DNA of 64,000 nt, from positions 186,001 to 250,000 of the forward strand of contig JAQBOZ010000009.1 in NCBI GenBank assembly GCA_028287785.1, in the 5' to 3' direction. The translations under genes were made by a program, and so were the position numbers. A model generated the notes under the pieces. That model saw only the letters and a list, made by a program, of their open reading frames with translations, did no database searches and had not been told where the DNA came from. Below are positions 34,255 to 46,199 of this stretch, in pieces (within the stretch, counting starts at the first letter, position 1; each line of letters starts with the position of its first letter). The DNA comes from Chlorobiota bacterium (lineage in GTDB: Bacteria > Bacteroidota > Ignavibacteria > OLB7).

Positions 34255-34773
34255 GAGAGAACCTCCATCGAATTAATATATGGGGAATGCGTTTCCTGAT
34301 CGTAAATCATGCCTGCGGGTTGGTGCAAGCAAGTGCAACGATTTCGGAAACCAACGCTCTTCCCTCGGTTCTTCCGCGGAAAAGCCGATACATCAGTTGT
34401 TTTAACGACCAGCTGAGGTCGACGGGGATATCGGATGTTGTGAACGGTAATGAAGGACCTCATGACCGATTCTCAGCCCGCAAACGCTTCGGATGGACAT
34501 CCGCCATGCATCAACAAGTGATCCATGGTGCGTATGCAAGCGGAACAAACATAACGTTTGTGGGCACCGCATTGCAAGCCTGTTACAGAATTTATTTATT
34601 TCACTTGAATATTGTGGACCCGACCGATGTGCAATTTATTAGTGGAACTGTCTGTTCGCGCGTTGATTGCTATGAGCGATGGACGGTGTTCGTCGTAGAT
34701 TGCCGCGCGTATTTTGTATGTGAACGAAGGATATCGCGCCAGCGGTTTTCCGCGTTCTCCAACTGAATCGGTA
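34255..34773. other. Intergenic, no gene supported
   Basis: A 159-codon plus-strand ORF (34287-34766) crosses this gap, but its composition is irregular and it has no recognisable domain or ribosome site. A TAACGTTTG near 34550 resembles a TAnnTTTG box with one extra base. Nothing else seen. Confidence 0.5.
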
Positions 34774-35439
34774 ATGAAATCAGATATCCCTTCGGCAATG
34801 CGCGATCCTCTCCATACGATCTTCCTGGCCGTGGTGCTGTTCACCGTCGGCATTGTCAGCGCCGGATGTGATAACACCGTCGATAAACCGATCGTTCAGT
34901 TCCCCGCTCCCGCGGCCGATTTTCCAAACGCCGTCGGGAGCCGCTGGACATATTCGGTCTATTATCTTCCGAAGAAACAGTACGACACACTCACAGTCAC
35001 TATTTACGGCGATACGATGCTGGCGGACGGCCGGCGCGCGTCGATCTGGCGATACGCGTGGAGCAGCGATGCCGATACGGAATATGTGACGAACAGGGGC
35101 GACACGGTAAAGGGATATTTCAACGACAGCGCCGGATACGAGCTGGCCGATGAATATGTTTATCCCCTGGTCCCCGGAAAGCGCTGGGCCGATGGCATTC
35201 CCGGCGACACATCCCTCGTGGTCAACACCGGCACATACTCCGTTCCCGCCGGGAATTTCTCTCAGGCGGTCCGCATCGACCGGCAGTTCCCGAAACAGCG
35301 CGATGCTCTCTGGCTTTCCACATGGGTCGCGCCGTCGGTGGGGATAATAGCGTGGAAGAAATATCATTTCGATTTCGGTCCGTTCGAGCAGGTGGGGTCT
35401 GAAGAGTATCAGCTCCTGCGCTATACGCCGGCTCCATAG
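34774..35439 (+). CDS. Lipoprotein, 221 aa
   Basis: Signal peptide with lipobox VSAGC. The mature part includes FPNAVGSRWTYSVYY and later GKRWADGIPGD and WVAPSVGIIAWKKY, a pattern seen in small Bacteroidota lipoproteins with a single beta domain. ATG 34774 or 34798 are both possible; the latter gives the more compact signal (RDPLHTIFLAVVLF). Function unknown. Confidence 0.72.
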   Translation: MKSDIPSAMRDPLHTIFLAVVLFTVGIVSAGCDNTVDKPIVQFPAPAADFPNAVGSRWTYSVYYLPKKQYDTLTVTIYGDTMLADGRRASIWRYAWSSDADTEYVTNRGDTVKGYFNDSAGYELADEYVYPLVPGKRWADGIPGDTSLVVNTGTYSVPAGNFSQAVRIDRQFPKQRDALWLSTWVAPSVGIIAWKKYHFDFGPFEQVGSEEYQLLRYTPAP

Positions 35440-35525
35440 TCGGCTGAAATAGTGCGACCCAATGATATCGGAGAAAAACCAATAACCACGATGCGATCGA
35501 TTTCGATTGCGGAACCAGAGATGCC

Positions 35526-35891
35526 ATGAAGCTCAATCATCTGAACCTGTGTGTCCCCGATATCGCGAAAACGCGCGCGTTCTTCGAAACATTCTTCCAA
35601 TTCCGATGCACGGATGTCAAGGGACCGCTTGTTGTGCTGGAGGGGGAGGATGGCTTCCTTCTCGTGCTGAGCAATCTGAGCAAGGCGACCGCGGTGGAAT
35701 ATCCCGCGGAATTTCATTTCGGATTTATTCTCGATAATCCGGCCGGAGTGCATGCGGCGTATGAGCGGCTTGCATCCGGTGGAGTTGATATCCCGCATGG
35801 AGTTCGGGAAATGCGCGGCAGCCTTGCGTTCTATTGCAGAATTCCGGGGAATATCCTTCTTGAAGTGAGCACGCCGCTGACAGCTTCGTGA
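35526..35891 (+). CDS. VOC superfamily protein
   Basis: 121 aa. MKLNHLNLCVPDIAKTRAFFE opens a typical VOC domain, and HFGFILDNPAGVHAAYERLASGG with the closing GNILLEVSTP completes it. Probably a metal-binding or glyoxalase-like enzyme, substrate unknown. It is not a close copy of the VOC protein at 16171. Confidence 0.83.
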   Translation: MKLNHLNLCVPDIAKTRAFFETFFQFRCTDVKGPLVVLEGEDGFLLVLSNLSKATAVEYPAEFHFGFILDNPAGVHAAYERLASGGVDIPHGVREMRGSLAFYCRIPGNILLEVSTPLTAS

Positions 35892-36694
35892 GTATGAATG
35901 TCCGATGTTGATGGCGTCCACGCCACTGGATTTCCAGCGCGGGCATGCAGTGGCATCGGCGGCGAACACCGGCTGCCTTCCGGTGCGATCCTTTCGGGAT
36001 GCCGATGGAAACAACCGGAACCGGTTTGAAACCTTGAAAACAGCGGTTGGCGTTGCGCGCACTGCACGAATCCACCACCCCATTCCAGATGTTTCAAACG
36101 AACGACTTCGACAAATCACCCCACCCCGGCCAAATCAAAATCATGTCCGATCCTGCTTTTTGCGGCCGCATCGATTGAAATACAGGCAGTTTAAGCCCTG
36201 GCCGCATTCTCGCACCGCTGGGAACAGGGGACATGACACGCAATGACCGTCCGTGAAATCCCTGACTACAATGACATCGCCGCTGAAAATGTGACCATCA
36301 CCCAACCGGAAATGCCGTGGTCTGAATGCTTAAAATCGATCGATGTCGGTTTGATCCATCCACTGTTTTTAAATGATGTTGACGCAGCGATGACAGCGCA
36401 TCACTTCTCCCCGACCGGATCAGCCGATAGCCCGGCGCCCGATCGGGTGGGGGTTGTGTTGTCGGAATAATTCACTTTTTAATATGATTAAATCATTAGT
36501 TCGTTTTATGAAAAAATAAATCGATAAATCAGTTACAAAACTTTCGACAGTTGTCAATGGTGAAATTATCGTGCGCCTGGCGGGTGTGAACGTCATCGGA
36601 ACATCGGATTGAAAATTCAAACCGTTGAGATCTGATATTGCAGGGCTGAAGCCACAGGCGCATGTGAACGGAGACAACAATCGGGAGTTAGCAG
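35892..36694. other. Gene-poor 0.8-kb gap with AT-rich segment
   Basis: Small ORFs at 35905-36246 and 36243-36470 lack domain or ribosome-site support. Bases 36470-36560 are markedly AT-rich compared with surroundings and may hold the promoter for the propeller genes downstream. No repeat of the two RNA families found here. Confidence 0.5.
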
Positions 36695-38347
36695 ATGAGA
36701 CTGATTCTAATCACTATCGGAGTGATATTCGGCATAGGGATATCGACGGCATATTCACAGAGCTGGACATTCCTTGGCCATGCCGGTGGAAGTGGCAATG
36801 ATTACGGCGATCGTGTTGCATTGGACGGAAATGACAACAGCTATGTGATAGGAGCATTTGAGGGAAGCGCGAAATTCGATACGATATCGCTTGTCGCGCC
36901 GGGACACTGGAATATCTATCTGGCGAAATACGATCCACGCGGTCGCATAATCTGGGCGAAGGTCGTGGCGTATACCACCGCGACGGGGTCTGACATCTTC
37001 GCAAATGCCATTGCGTTGGATGCGGCGGGAAATATCTATATCGGCGGAAGATTCCTGACCGATATCACCATCGCGGGGGTGAAGCGGGAAAGCCTGGGCT
37101 CCTCCGACATGTATCTGATCAAATTGAACCCCGACGGAAATCCGATCTGGTCCAGAACTCCGGGCGGCGTCGGGATAGGAAGTTTCGGACAGGACGCGAT
37201 CACCGCGCTTGCCCTCGATTCCGCGGGAAACTGCTACATCACAGGGCATTACAACAACGACGCGCAGTTTGATACCATCTCGCTTACCAGCACACTCTAC
37301 TACGAAGCATTTATCGCGAAATACGATAGCTCGGGAAAGGCTCTCTGGGCTCGGTCGGGGAGCAGTTACGGCCAGCTTCGTCTCGGGCTTGGAATCGCGG
37401 TGGACAAGGGGGGGAACAGCTACGTCACCGGAAGGTTCTTCAATACGCTGACCTTCGGCGCGGATACATGCGATGCGGTCGATGGCGAACAAAAGGCATT
37501 TATCACAAAGATGAGCACCGACGGAGTATGCCGGTGGATCAAAAAAGTGGGGGATGGAGGATACTACGGCGCCGGAAATGACGTGGCCGTGGACGGGGAT
37601 GGCAATGTCTATCTCGCCGGATTTTTCCGGTCGAGCATCAATTTCGGCACCACGACCTACACATACGATAATAATAATCGGTACGCGGCGCTGATCGTGA
37701 AATACGATCGCGATGGGCATTACGTCTGGTCCGCGCGTTCGGAGGGTGGTGATCAGCATTGCACCGCATCGGAGGTGAAGGTCGATAATGCGGGGAATGT
37801 TGTTGTTGTCGGATCATTCACCGGGCCTGCCACGTTTGGCGCGACACATTTGACCGGTTCCGCGGATAAGAGCAACGCATTTATCGCGGAGTTGAACCAG
37901 CATGGCGACTATATCCGGGCGGCCCAGGTTACGGGGAACGCCGGTGTTACGGGGAGTTCCTGTGTGCTGACCTCCAACGGTGACTGCGAAATCACCGGGA
38001 TTTTTTCCGACTCGATCGTCGCCGGATCGTACAGCGCACGCGGCGCGGGCGGTGTGGATATGTTCCTCGCGAAATTCAGCCTGACGGGATTATCCGTCGA
38101 TACGTTCGTGCCCCGATCAGGGGACGAGTTGCTTCTTTATCCGAATCCCGCCAGCGGCATTGTGCGTCTGATCGGCGGCCAGCCAAAAGGCAGGGTCAGG
38201 ATCTACTCCTCGGATGGCGTGCTGCTGATAGATCTTGGTTCGACTGATCGCATCGACGTAAGCCATTTTCCGGCGGGAGCATATTTCGTTCAGTCAAGTG
38301 GCCTCAGTCGCACTCTGATCAAGATCGGTGCGGGAGAAAATCCCTGA
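36695..38347 (+). CDS. SBBP-type beta-propeller T9SS protein, copy 1
   Basis: 550 aa. Signal peptide ends near SQ (IFGIGISTAYSQ). Propeller-like repeats carry the theme DxAGNxYIxGxF (AIALDAAGNIYIGGRF, ALALDSAGNCYITGHY, AVDKGGNSYVTGRF, AVDGDGNVYLAGFF). The C-terminus is a T9SS type A domain (LLLYPNPASGIVRLIG, FPAGAYFVQS). GGGAG precedes the ATG. First of three tandem paralogs. Probably cell-surface; no enzymatic motif. Confidence 0.87.
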   Translation: MRLILITIGVIFGIGISTAYSQSWTFLGHAGGSGNDYGDRVALDGNDNSYVIGAFEGSAKFDTISLVAPGHWNIYLAKYDPRGRIIWAKVVAYTTATGSDIFANAIALDAAGNIYIGGRFLTDITIAGVKRESLGSSDMYLIKLNPDGNPIWSRTPGGVGIGSFGQDAITALALDSAGNCYITGHYNNDAQFDTISLTSTLYYEAFIAKYDSSGKALWARSGSSYGQLRLGLGIAVDKGGNSYVTGRFFNTLTFGADTCDAVDGEQKAFITKMSTDGVCRWIKKVGDGGYYGAGNDVAVDGDGNVYLAGFFRSSINFGTTTYTYDNNNRYAALIVKYDRDGHYVWSARSEGGDQHCTASEVKVDNAGNVVVVGSFTGPATFGATHLTGSADKSNAFIAELNQHGDYIRAAQVTGNAGVTGSSCVLTSNGDCEITGIFSDSIVAGSYSARGAGGVDMFLAKFSLTGLSVDTFVPRSGDELLLYPNPASGIVRLIGGQPKGRVRIYSSDGVLLIDLGSTDRIDVSHFPAGAYFVQSSGLSRTLIKIGAGENP

Positions 38348-38482
38348 ACCACGAAATAATCTCCTCGCACGAAATCCAATCACGACGCCGTTCCCGCCGA
38401 TTCCGGAATCGGCATGCCATTCAATGGCATGTGCGGTGCTTCGGCGTCATCCCTCCAACATATTTCACTCAGGATTTTTGAA

Positions 38483-40123
38483 ATGAGACCGATGATCTTC
38501 ATTCCCGCCATCATGCTGGTGTTTGTCACATCCGCCGCGTTTTCACAGGGCTGGACATTTGCCCGTAATGCGGGCGGCGTCGGCGACGACTCCGGCGACC
38601 GGATTGCAATGGACAACGAGGGGAACAGCTATGTCACGGGAGTATTCACCGGAACAGCGGCCTTTGGTGGTATATCGCTTACCGGGCCGGGAAAATCCAA
38701 TCTTTATCTGGCGAAATATGGCCCCGATCACCAGATCCGCTGGGCAAGCACCGTTGCCTACACATCCGCGCCATCGGGCATCATCGCAAGCGGTATCGCC
38801 ATCGATAATTCGGGGAATACTTATCTGGGCGGTATCTTCACAAAGGATATTACGTTTGACGGCAACAAGCGCGGCAGCATTGGCGCGTCGGATATGTATC
38901 TGTTGAAGTTAAATCCCGAGGGGAAATTCATCTGGGGCAGAACGCCGGGTGGAAATAACACCGTCGGCCAGGATGCTATCGCGGCTCTCGCGCTCGATTC
39001 CGCAGGGAACTGCTATATCACCGGCAATTACGATTCCACCGCCACATTCGGCACGATCACGGTTACCGCTTCGCGAGCATATGAAATGTTCGTCGCGAAA
39101 TACGACAGCTCCGGGAATGCGCTATGGGTGCGTTCGGCGGGTGGGGATGGCACGTATCATTTCGGGCAGGGGATTTCCGTTGATAAAGCCGGAAACAGCT
39201 ATCTCACGGGGAGATTTTCAGGCGGGATGCTGCTCGGCCAATTCTCATTTGTCGTGACCGACGGGCAGCAGAAGGCTTTTATCGCAAAGGCCGATCCCGA
39301 GGGGAATTTTCTCTGGGCAAAGCAGATAGGGACGGGCAACTATTACGGTGGCGGAAATGATGTCGTCGTGGATCATGATGGCAAGGTTTCCGTATGCGGA
39401 TTTTTCAGGGGGACGATTCTGCTTGGCGATTCCACATATGTCAGCAATGGCGGATTTACATCGGCGGCGCTCTTCGTGCAATATGATCGTGAAGGAGAAT
39501 ATCTCTGGTCCGCTCGATCGTACAGGGATCAGGCGAACACATTCGCCGAGAGAATCTGTGTGGATGGCACGGGGACGGTCTTCGCAACCGGAACATTCAA
39601 CGGAACAGTGCAGTTCGGTTCCACCAGCATGACCAGCCCGAATGCATCGAGCAATACATTTGTCGTTGCGTTCGGCTCGCAGGGAGTTTACCGTCTTGTG
39701 ACCCAGGTTGCCGGAACCAATGGCGCTCTTGGCAATGGCATTGCCGCCACGGGCGATGGAAATTGTGCCGTCACTGGAAGCTTCTTCGATTCGGCCACAA
39801 TGGGATCGCTGCATCTCCAGAGCTTCGGCGGTCTCGATATGTTCGTTGCCGGGTTCAGCCTGAAGGGGGCTTCCGTCGATAATCCTGAAGGCAGACCAAC
39901 CACCGGTCTTATGCTCTATCCCAATCCGGCCAGTGATATTGTGCGGTTGAACGGTGCTGAATTACAAGGGCGGGTCGAGATCTTTTCAATCGATGGGGTC
40001 AGGCGGCTGGCGACGGACAACACGGAGAATATCGATATCAGCGCTCTTCCGGACGGAACATATTTTCTCCACGCCGGTGGAGATGTCTGCAAACTGATAA
40101 AGATCGGATCGTCCAGCAAGTAG
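38483..40123 (+). CDS. SBBP-type beta-propeller T9SS protein, copy 2
   Basis: 546 aa from ATG 38483 (signal MIFIPAIMLVFVTSAAFSQ). Same blade pattern as copy 1 (AIDNSGNTYLGGIF, ALALDSAGNCYITGNY, SVDKAGNSYLTGRF). The sorting domain starts at LMLYPNPASDIVRLNG. The middle is more divergent than the blades around the SAGNCYITG motif. The gap of 135 bp to copy 1 has no terminator, so the three may be one operon. Confidence 0.87.
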   Translation: MRPMIFIPAIMLVFVTSAAFSQGWTFARNAGGVGDDSGDRIAMDNEGNSYVTGVFTGTAAFGGISLTGPGKSNLYLAKYGPDHQIRWASTVAYTSAPSGIIASGIAIDNSGNTYLGGIFTKDITFDGNKRGSIGASDMYLLKLNPEGKFIWGRTPGGNNTVGQDAIAALALDSAGNCYITGNYDSTATFGTITVTASRAYEMFVAKYDSSGNALWVRSAGGDGTYHFGQGISVDKAGNSYLTGRFSGGMLLGQFSFVVTDGQQKAFIAKADPEGNFLWAKQIGTGNYYGGGNDVVVDHDGKVSVCGFFRGTILLGDSTYVSNGGFTSAALFVQYDREGEYLWSARSYRDQANTFAERICVDGTGTVFATGTFNGTVQFGSTSMTSPNASSNTFVVAFGSQGVYRLVTQVAGTNGALGNGIAATGDGNCAVTGSFFDSATMGSLHLQSFGGLDMFVAGFSLKGASVDNPEGRPTTGLMLYPNPASDIVRLNGAELQGRVEIFSIDGVRRLATDNTENIDISALPDGTYFLHAGGDVCKLIKIGSSSK

Positions 40124-40226
40124 TGGCGCCCCCCGGTCCCCGGCGGGTCGGAAGAGATATTCGATCCGCCGGGGTGAATATATGCCACGGGGCATTCCTT
40201 TGAATATTAATCATGAGAGATGATAA

Positions 40227-41873
40227 ATGAGATCGATAATATTTGCCTTCGCCCTGATGATACACGGCGCCGTGTTGCCGGCATTCTCCCAGAGCTGGAT
40301 ATTCGCCAGGCAGGCGGGAGGGATTGAGAACGATTATGGCGATCGTGTTGTGGTTGATAACGAGGGCAACAGCGTTGTCACCGGCGTATTTGCCACCGGA
40401 ACGGCATCGTTCGGCTCCATCACCCTTGCCGGCCCGGGCGCATTCAATCTTTACGTAGCGAAATATGATCGGTCAGGGAATGAGCTCTGGGCAAAGCTGA
40501 TAGGGTATACAACCGGCGCCGGATCGGATATTCTGGCAAATGGAATCGCGCTGGATGGCTCGGGGAATATCTACATTGCCGGCGGATATCGAGTCAATGC
40601 GATCATTGCCGGAGCGGAGCGGGCGATCGTCGGCTCATCCGACATGTATCTGGTAAAGCTGAACTCGGCCGGAAATCCAGTCTGGGTACGAACTCCGGGT
40701 GGGGTTGGGCATGGCAGTTACGGTCAGGATGGGATTACGGGAATCGGGCTCGACTCATCCGGTAATTGTTACGTCACCGGGCATTACAATGGTGACGCCA
40801 CCTTCGATTCGATCACCATCACCAGCCCGCTTTCGTACGAATCGTTCGTGGCGAAGTACGACAGTGCCGGAAAAGCCCTCTGGGCGCGCACGGCTTCCTC
40901 CATGGGAGCGCTTCATATCGGTCAGGGAATTGCGGTGGACGGGGCAGGCAACAGCTATATCACCGGACGTTTCTTCAATGAGATCACATACGGCGGATTT
41001 ACAATCAGTTCCGGTGATGCCGAGCAGAAAGGATATATCGCCAAGCTCGATCCGGATGGAATATTCCTGTGGGCCAGGGAAATAGGAAGCGGAGGATATT
41101 ACGGCGCCGGAAATGATATTGCGATCGATCCATCCGGAAACGCTTATGTCGCCGGCTTCTTTCGTTCCACTATTCATTTCACCGATGTCGATTATACATA
41201 CGATAACGGGCTGCAGTATGAGGCGCTTATCGTGAAGTATGACCGTAATGGAAATTATCAGTGGTCGAGACGGTGTGTTGGGACGGACATCGGCGCCACG
41301 GCAACGGGGATCTGCATCGACCGGAATGGGAATGCGTATGTGACGGGAGAATTCAGCGGCACGGCTGATTTCGGGGCTTCAAGAATTGCCAGCCCGGCCG
41401 GATATGGCAGCGCGTTTATCGTGAAATTGAACCCGCAGGGAAATTATGCACTGGTGACACAGGTCTCCGGGACGGGCAACGTTTCCGGAGCCGGCATCGC
41501 GGTTACGGCATCAGGCCAGTGTGAGATTATCGGAACATTCGTCGGCACGGTAAGCATCGGCACGCAGCTGATGACCAGCGCGGGCGATCAGGATATCTTT
41601 CTCGCCAGGCTGAATGGTGAAGGCTCTGCTGTCGAGGAATCCGTCGCCGGTGAAATGTCCGGTTCGATGCTCTATCCCAACCCCGCCAGTACCATGATCC
41701 GATTGAATGACATTCCACCCGGCAATCGCGTGGAAATTTTTTCCCTGGATGGAATCCGTCGCATGGAGATCCAGAACAACGGACTGATTGATGTAAGCGT
41801 TCTTCCCGCCGGAGTCTACTTCGTGAGGGCGGGAGGACGGATCGGCAAGCTGATACGAGTCCCGGGAGAATAG
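40227..41873 (+). CDS. SBBP-type beta-propeller T9SS protein, copy 3
   Basis: 548 aa. Signal FALMIHGAVLPAFSQ, then the same blade series (VVDNEGNSVVTGVF, GLDSSGNCYVTGHY, AVDGAGNSYITGRF, AIDPSGNAYVAGFF) and a sorting domain with SMLYPNPASTMIRLND. Closer to copy 1 than to copy 2 in several blades (ARTPGGVGHGSYGQDGI against SRTPGGVGIGSFGQDAI). 41874-42112 holds nothing recognisable. Confidence 0.87.
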   Translation: MRSIIFAFALMIHGAVLPAFSQSWIFARQAGGIENDYGDRVVVDNEGNSVVTGVFATGTASFGSITLAGPGAFNLYVAKYDRSGNELWAKLIGYTTGAGSDILANGIALDGSGNIYIAGGYRVNAIIAGAERAIVGSSDMYLVKLNSAGNPVWVRTPGGVGHGSYGQDGITGIGLDSSGNCYVTGHYNGDATFDSITITSPLSYESFVAKYDSAGKALWARTASSMGALHIGQGIAVDGAGNSYITGRFFNEITYGGFTISSGDAEQKGYIAKLDPDGIFLWAREIGSGGYYGAGNDIAIDPSGNAYVAGFFRSTIHFTDVDYTYDNGLQYEALIVKYDRNGNYQWSRRCVGTDIGATATGICIDRNGNAYVTGEFSGTADFGASRIASPAGYGSAFIVKLNPQGNYALVTQVSGTGNVSGAGIAVTASGQCEIIGTFVGTVSIGTQLMTSAGDQDIFLARLNGEGSAVEESVAGEMSGSMLYPNPASTMIRLNDIPPGNRVEIFSLDGIRRMEIQNNGLIDVSVLPAGVYFVRAGGRIGKLIRVPGE

Positions 41874-42112
41874 GGACCGCCGGCAATTGCCATCCAGCAT
41901 AAGGAATCCGGGCGTTGCGGAATGCAGACCGCGGCGTCCGGCGTTGCCGAAACCATCCTCCTCGATCCTATATCAGATTGGAGACGATCAAGCTGAAGCC
42001 GGGGAACCATTTCAGCATTAAAGCCGTCCTCGTTGCGATTGCTACGAAAGCCGCCTTTATCGCTCTCGGACAGTTATTTGCGTAGCATCAGCGATTAAAT
42101 TTACGATAATCC

Positions 42113-43288
42113 TCAAACCTTCCCCTCGATCGCATCAATGAACATCCCCTTTAATTCCTCCGCTCCGATCGGTATCGGGTTGCCGGCGGCGCTTGGATCG
42201 ATTGCAGCCATGGCCGCGAGCCGGTCGATATGGCGCGCGTCCACGCCGATATCGGCGAGCGTGTGAGGGATGCCGATCTCCTTCCGTAACTCGATGATCC
42301 AGTCGAACACCCCCTGATACGATCGGTCCTCCAGCTCCAGGTAGCCCGCCAGCCGCGTCATTTTCTCCTCGATCGCGCTTCGGTTGAACGCCATGACGTA
42401 GGGCATTACCACGGCATTCAAAAGCCCGTGATGGAGATCGTAGACCGCGCCGAGCGGATGGCTCAGCGCATGAATTGCCCCCAGCGCTTTCTGAAACGCG
42501 GCGGCTCCCATGCTTGCGGCGGCCATCATCTGCGCGCGCGCCATAAGGTCGCTTCCATCACGCACCGCGACCGGCAGCCATTGCTTGATTATTCTGATCC
42601 CCTCCAGGGCGATTCCCTCTGCCATCGGATGAAAGCCGGCGCCGCAGTATGCCTCAAGATTATGCGCCAGCGCGTCCATACCCGTAGCCGCGGTAATCCA
42701 GTTCGGAAGGCCGACAGTAAGCCCGGGATCGGCAATGGCGATTCCGGGGAGCATGCGCGGATGAAAAATGATCTTTTTAACGTGTGCATCCTCATCGGTA
42801 ATCACCGATGCGCGGCCAACCTCGGAGCCGGTGCCGGCAGTGGTTGGAACCGCCACCACCGGCGCGATTCCCTCCAGCTTCGCCCGTTTATAATTATCGC
42901 CGATATCCTCGAAATCCCATATCGGACGCTCCTGTCCCGCCATGAACGCAATGGCCTTGCCCGCATCCAGCCCGCTGCCGCCGCCGAACGCAATCACCCC
43001 GTCGTGATTTCCGGCGCGGTATGCGGCCACTCCATCCTCGACATTCTTTCCGATCGGGTTTGCCCGTATATCGGAAAAAATTCCGGTGGGGAGCCCGGCC
43101 GTTATATTCGCCACGATGGCATCGCGGACCATGGGAAGCGCGGCAAGACCCGGATCGGTGACAAGCAGCGGCCTTCGCATGCCGAGCGCGGCGCAGGCAT
43201 CCGCAAGCTCGGATATTCTTCCGATGCCGAAGCGGATCGAGGTTGGATAATTCCAGTTGGCGCGGAGAGAGCCTGGGTCGAGAGCCAT
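42113..43288 (-). CDS. Iron-containing alcohol dehydrogenase
   Basis: 391 aa from ATG 43288. Group III alcohol dehydrogenase: NAD-binding GGGSGLDAGKAIA and the metal-binding histidines in GMDALAHNLEAYCG and HALSHPLGAVYDLHHGLLN. It oxidises an alcohol to an aldehyde or the reverse with NAD(P). Last gene of the four-gene minus-strand operon; 41 bp behind the aldehyde dehydrogenase. In context it could oxidise the hydroxyl group of a gamma-glutamylated amino alcohol. Confidence 0.88.
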   Translation of the reverse strand: MALDPGSLRANWNYPTSIRFGIGRISELADACAALGMRRPLLVTDPGLAALPMVRDAIVANITAGLPTGIFSDIRANPIGKNVEDGVAAYRAGNHDGVIAFGGGSGLDAGKAIAFMAGQERPIWDFEDIGDNYKRAKLEGIAPVVAVPTTAGTGSEVGRASVITDEDAHVKKIIFHPRMLPGIAIADPGLTVGLPNWITAATGMDALAHNLEAYCGAGFHPMAEGIALEGIRIIKQWLPVAVRDGSDLMARAQMMAAASMGAAAFQKALGAIHALSHPLGAVYDLHHGLLNAVVMPYVMAFNRSAIEEKMTRLAGYLELEDRSYQGVFDWIIELRKEIGIPHTLADIGVDARHIDRLAAMAAIDPSAAGNPIPIGAEELKGMFIDAIEGKV

Positions 43289-43329
43289 GAGAGTAATTAT
43301 TGATGAGATCGCGATATGTCGAATTCGGA

Positions 43330-44721
<1,392 letters not shown>

Positions 44722-44770
44722 CGCGAATTTCTTTAAGAGAGTAGAGCGTTGGCCCCTCAGCCGAAGGATG

Positions 44771-46138
44771 TTATATGATCTCGAAATATCGGGCAAGCTC
44801 CCAGTCGGTAATATGCCGGCGGAATTCCCGTTCCTCCCATTCACGCGTGGCGGCATAATGATCCACGAACGCATCGCCGAACAGGGAGCGCGCGGCGGCG
44901 GAATTTCTGAGCGCGCCCGCGGCCTCGTGGAGCGTGCGTGGAAGCTCCGGGAGCGTTCCGGGGGGAAGATCGTACGCGCTTCCGGTTACCGGTTCGCCAA
45001 GCTCAAGCTCCTGTTCGATTCCCCAGAGCCCGGAGCCGAGCGCGGCGGCAACCGCCAGATACGGGTTTCCATCGGCCGCGGCTATTCTATATTCGACGCG
45101 TTGCGATTTTCCCGATCCCGGAATAACCCTGAGCGCGCAGGTTCTGTTTTCCACGCCCCACGTGGGGCTGGTCGGCGCCCAGAATCCGGGGATCAGGCGT
45201 GTGTAGGAGTTGACGGTTGGCGATACCATCGCCAGGAGTTGCGGCATCAGCGCCTGCTGTCCCGCGACGAACCGGCGCATCGTATTGCTCATCGCGTGCG
45301 GCGCGGCGGGATCGTAAAACGCGGAATCGCCCGATGTCGATTTCAGGGAGAGATGAATATGGCCGCTCTGCCCCGGATAATCGGGGGACCATTTTGCCAT
45401 GAAGGTCGCCATCATGCCGTTACGCTGCGCGATCACCTTGGTAAATGTCTTGAAGAGCGCCGCCTTGTCGCAGGCCGGGAGCGCGGCATCGACGCCGATC
45501 GCCGCCTCCAGAACTCCCGGACCCGTTTCGGTATGAAGCCCCTCGATCGGGATATCCATCTGGTCGAACGTGGAGAGGAGGTGACGGTAGAATTCGGAAT
45601 GGACCGAGCTGCGGAGGACCGAATAACCGAAATTGCCGGGGGTGATCGGTTTGAGATTCCTGTAGCCTTTTTCACGGACAGATTCCGGCGTCTCATCGAA
45701 CATGAAGAATTCATATTCACACGCCGCGTACGGCTCAAATCCCAGCGCGCGGGCGCGTTCGATAACACGGCGGAGAATTCCGCGCGGGCAGAGCGCATCG
45801 GCCGGGGGAGCGAACTCGCAGAGGAAAAAGAGCATTCCCTCCTCGAACGGAAGCTCGCGGCAGCTTTCCGGGATTATTCTGATCGGAGCATCCGGGTAGG
45901 CGGTGTGCCATCCGGTGTAGGTCACATTATCGTAGAGTTTATCGTTCACGTCCCAGCCCAGCACCACATCGCAGAAGCCGAAACCCCCGTCGAGCGCCGA
46001 GTTGAATTTTTCGCGCGAAACATATTTTCCCCTGAGCACGCCGTCAACATCGAACACGCCGAGCTTGATGTGGGCAAGCCCTCGCTCATTCACGATTGCG
46101 CGCGCGTCGGAGGTGGATCGGATTTCTGTCGGCTTCAT
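44771..46138 (-). CDS. Glutamine synthetase family gamma-glutamyl ligase
   Basis: 455 aa. GS-type active-site parts are visible: EYEFFMFDE, the GQSGHIHLSL loop and ENRTCALRVI. It is shorter and more divergent than primary GlnA, and sits between a permease and two dehydrogenases. That context and the family resemblance to PuuA- and GlnA4-type ligases suggest that it joins glutamate to a small amine (ethanolamine or putrescine) using ATP. The amine specificity is inferred. Confidence 0.85.
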   Translation of the reverse strand: MKPTEIRSTSDARAIVNERGLAHIKLGVFDVDGVLRGKYVSREKFNSALDGGFGFCDVVLGWDVNDKLYDNVTYTGWHTAYPDAPIRIIPESCRELPFEEGMLFFLCEFAPPADALCPRGILRRVIERARALGFEPYAACEYEFFMFDETPESVREKGYRNLKPITPGNFGYSVLRSSVHSEFYRHLLSTFDQMDIPIEGLHTETGPGVLEAAIGVDAALPACDKAALFKTFTKVIAQRNGMMATFMAKWSPDYPGQSGHIHLSLKSTSGDSAFYDPAAPHAMSNTMRRFVAGQQALMPQLLAMVSPTVNSYTRLIPGFWAPTSPTWGVENRTCALRVIPGSGKSQRVEYRIAAADGNPYLAVAAALGSGLWGIEQELELGEPVTGSAYDLPPGTLPELPRTLHEAAGALRNSAAARSLFGDAFVDHYAATREWEEREFRRHITDWELARYFEII

Positions 46139-46199
46139 AACGTGGAAATTTGTGACATGAACAATTCTTTTTTACGATCAATATCATTGACGACGCCGA

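Noticed and set aside
34287-34766. 159-codon ORF upstream of the lipoprotein gene
   Set aside because: Cys-rich and irregular with no family features; it probably overlaps the lipoprotein promoter.
35905-36246. 113-codon ORF after the VOC gene
   Set aside because: No ribosome site, no domain, irregular composition; kept as intergenic.
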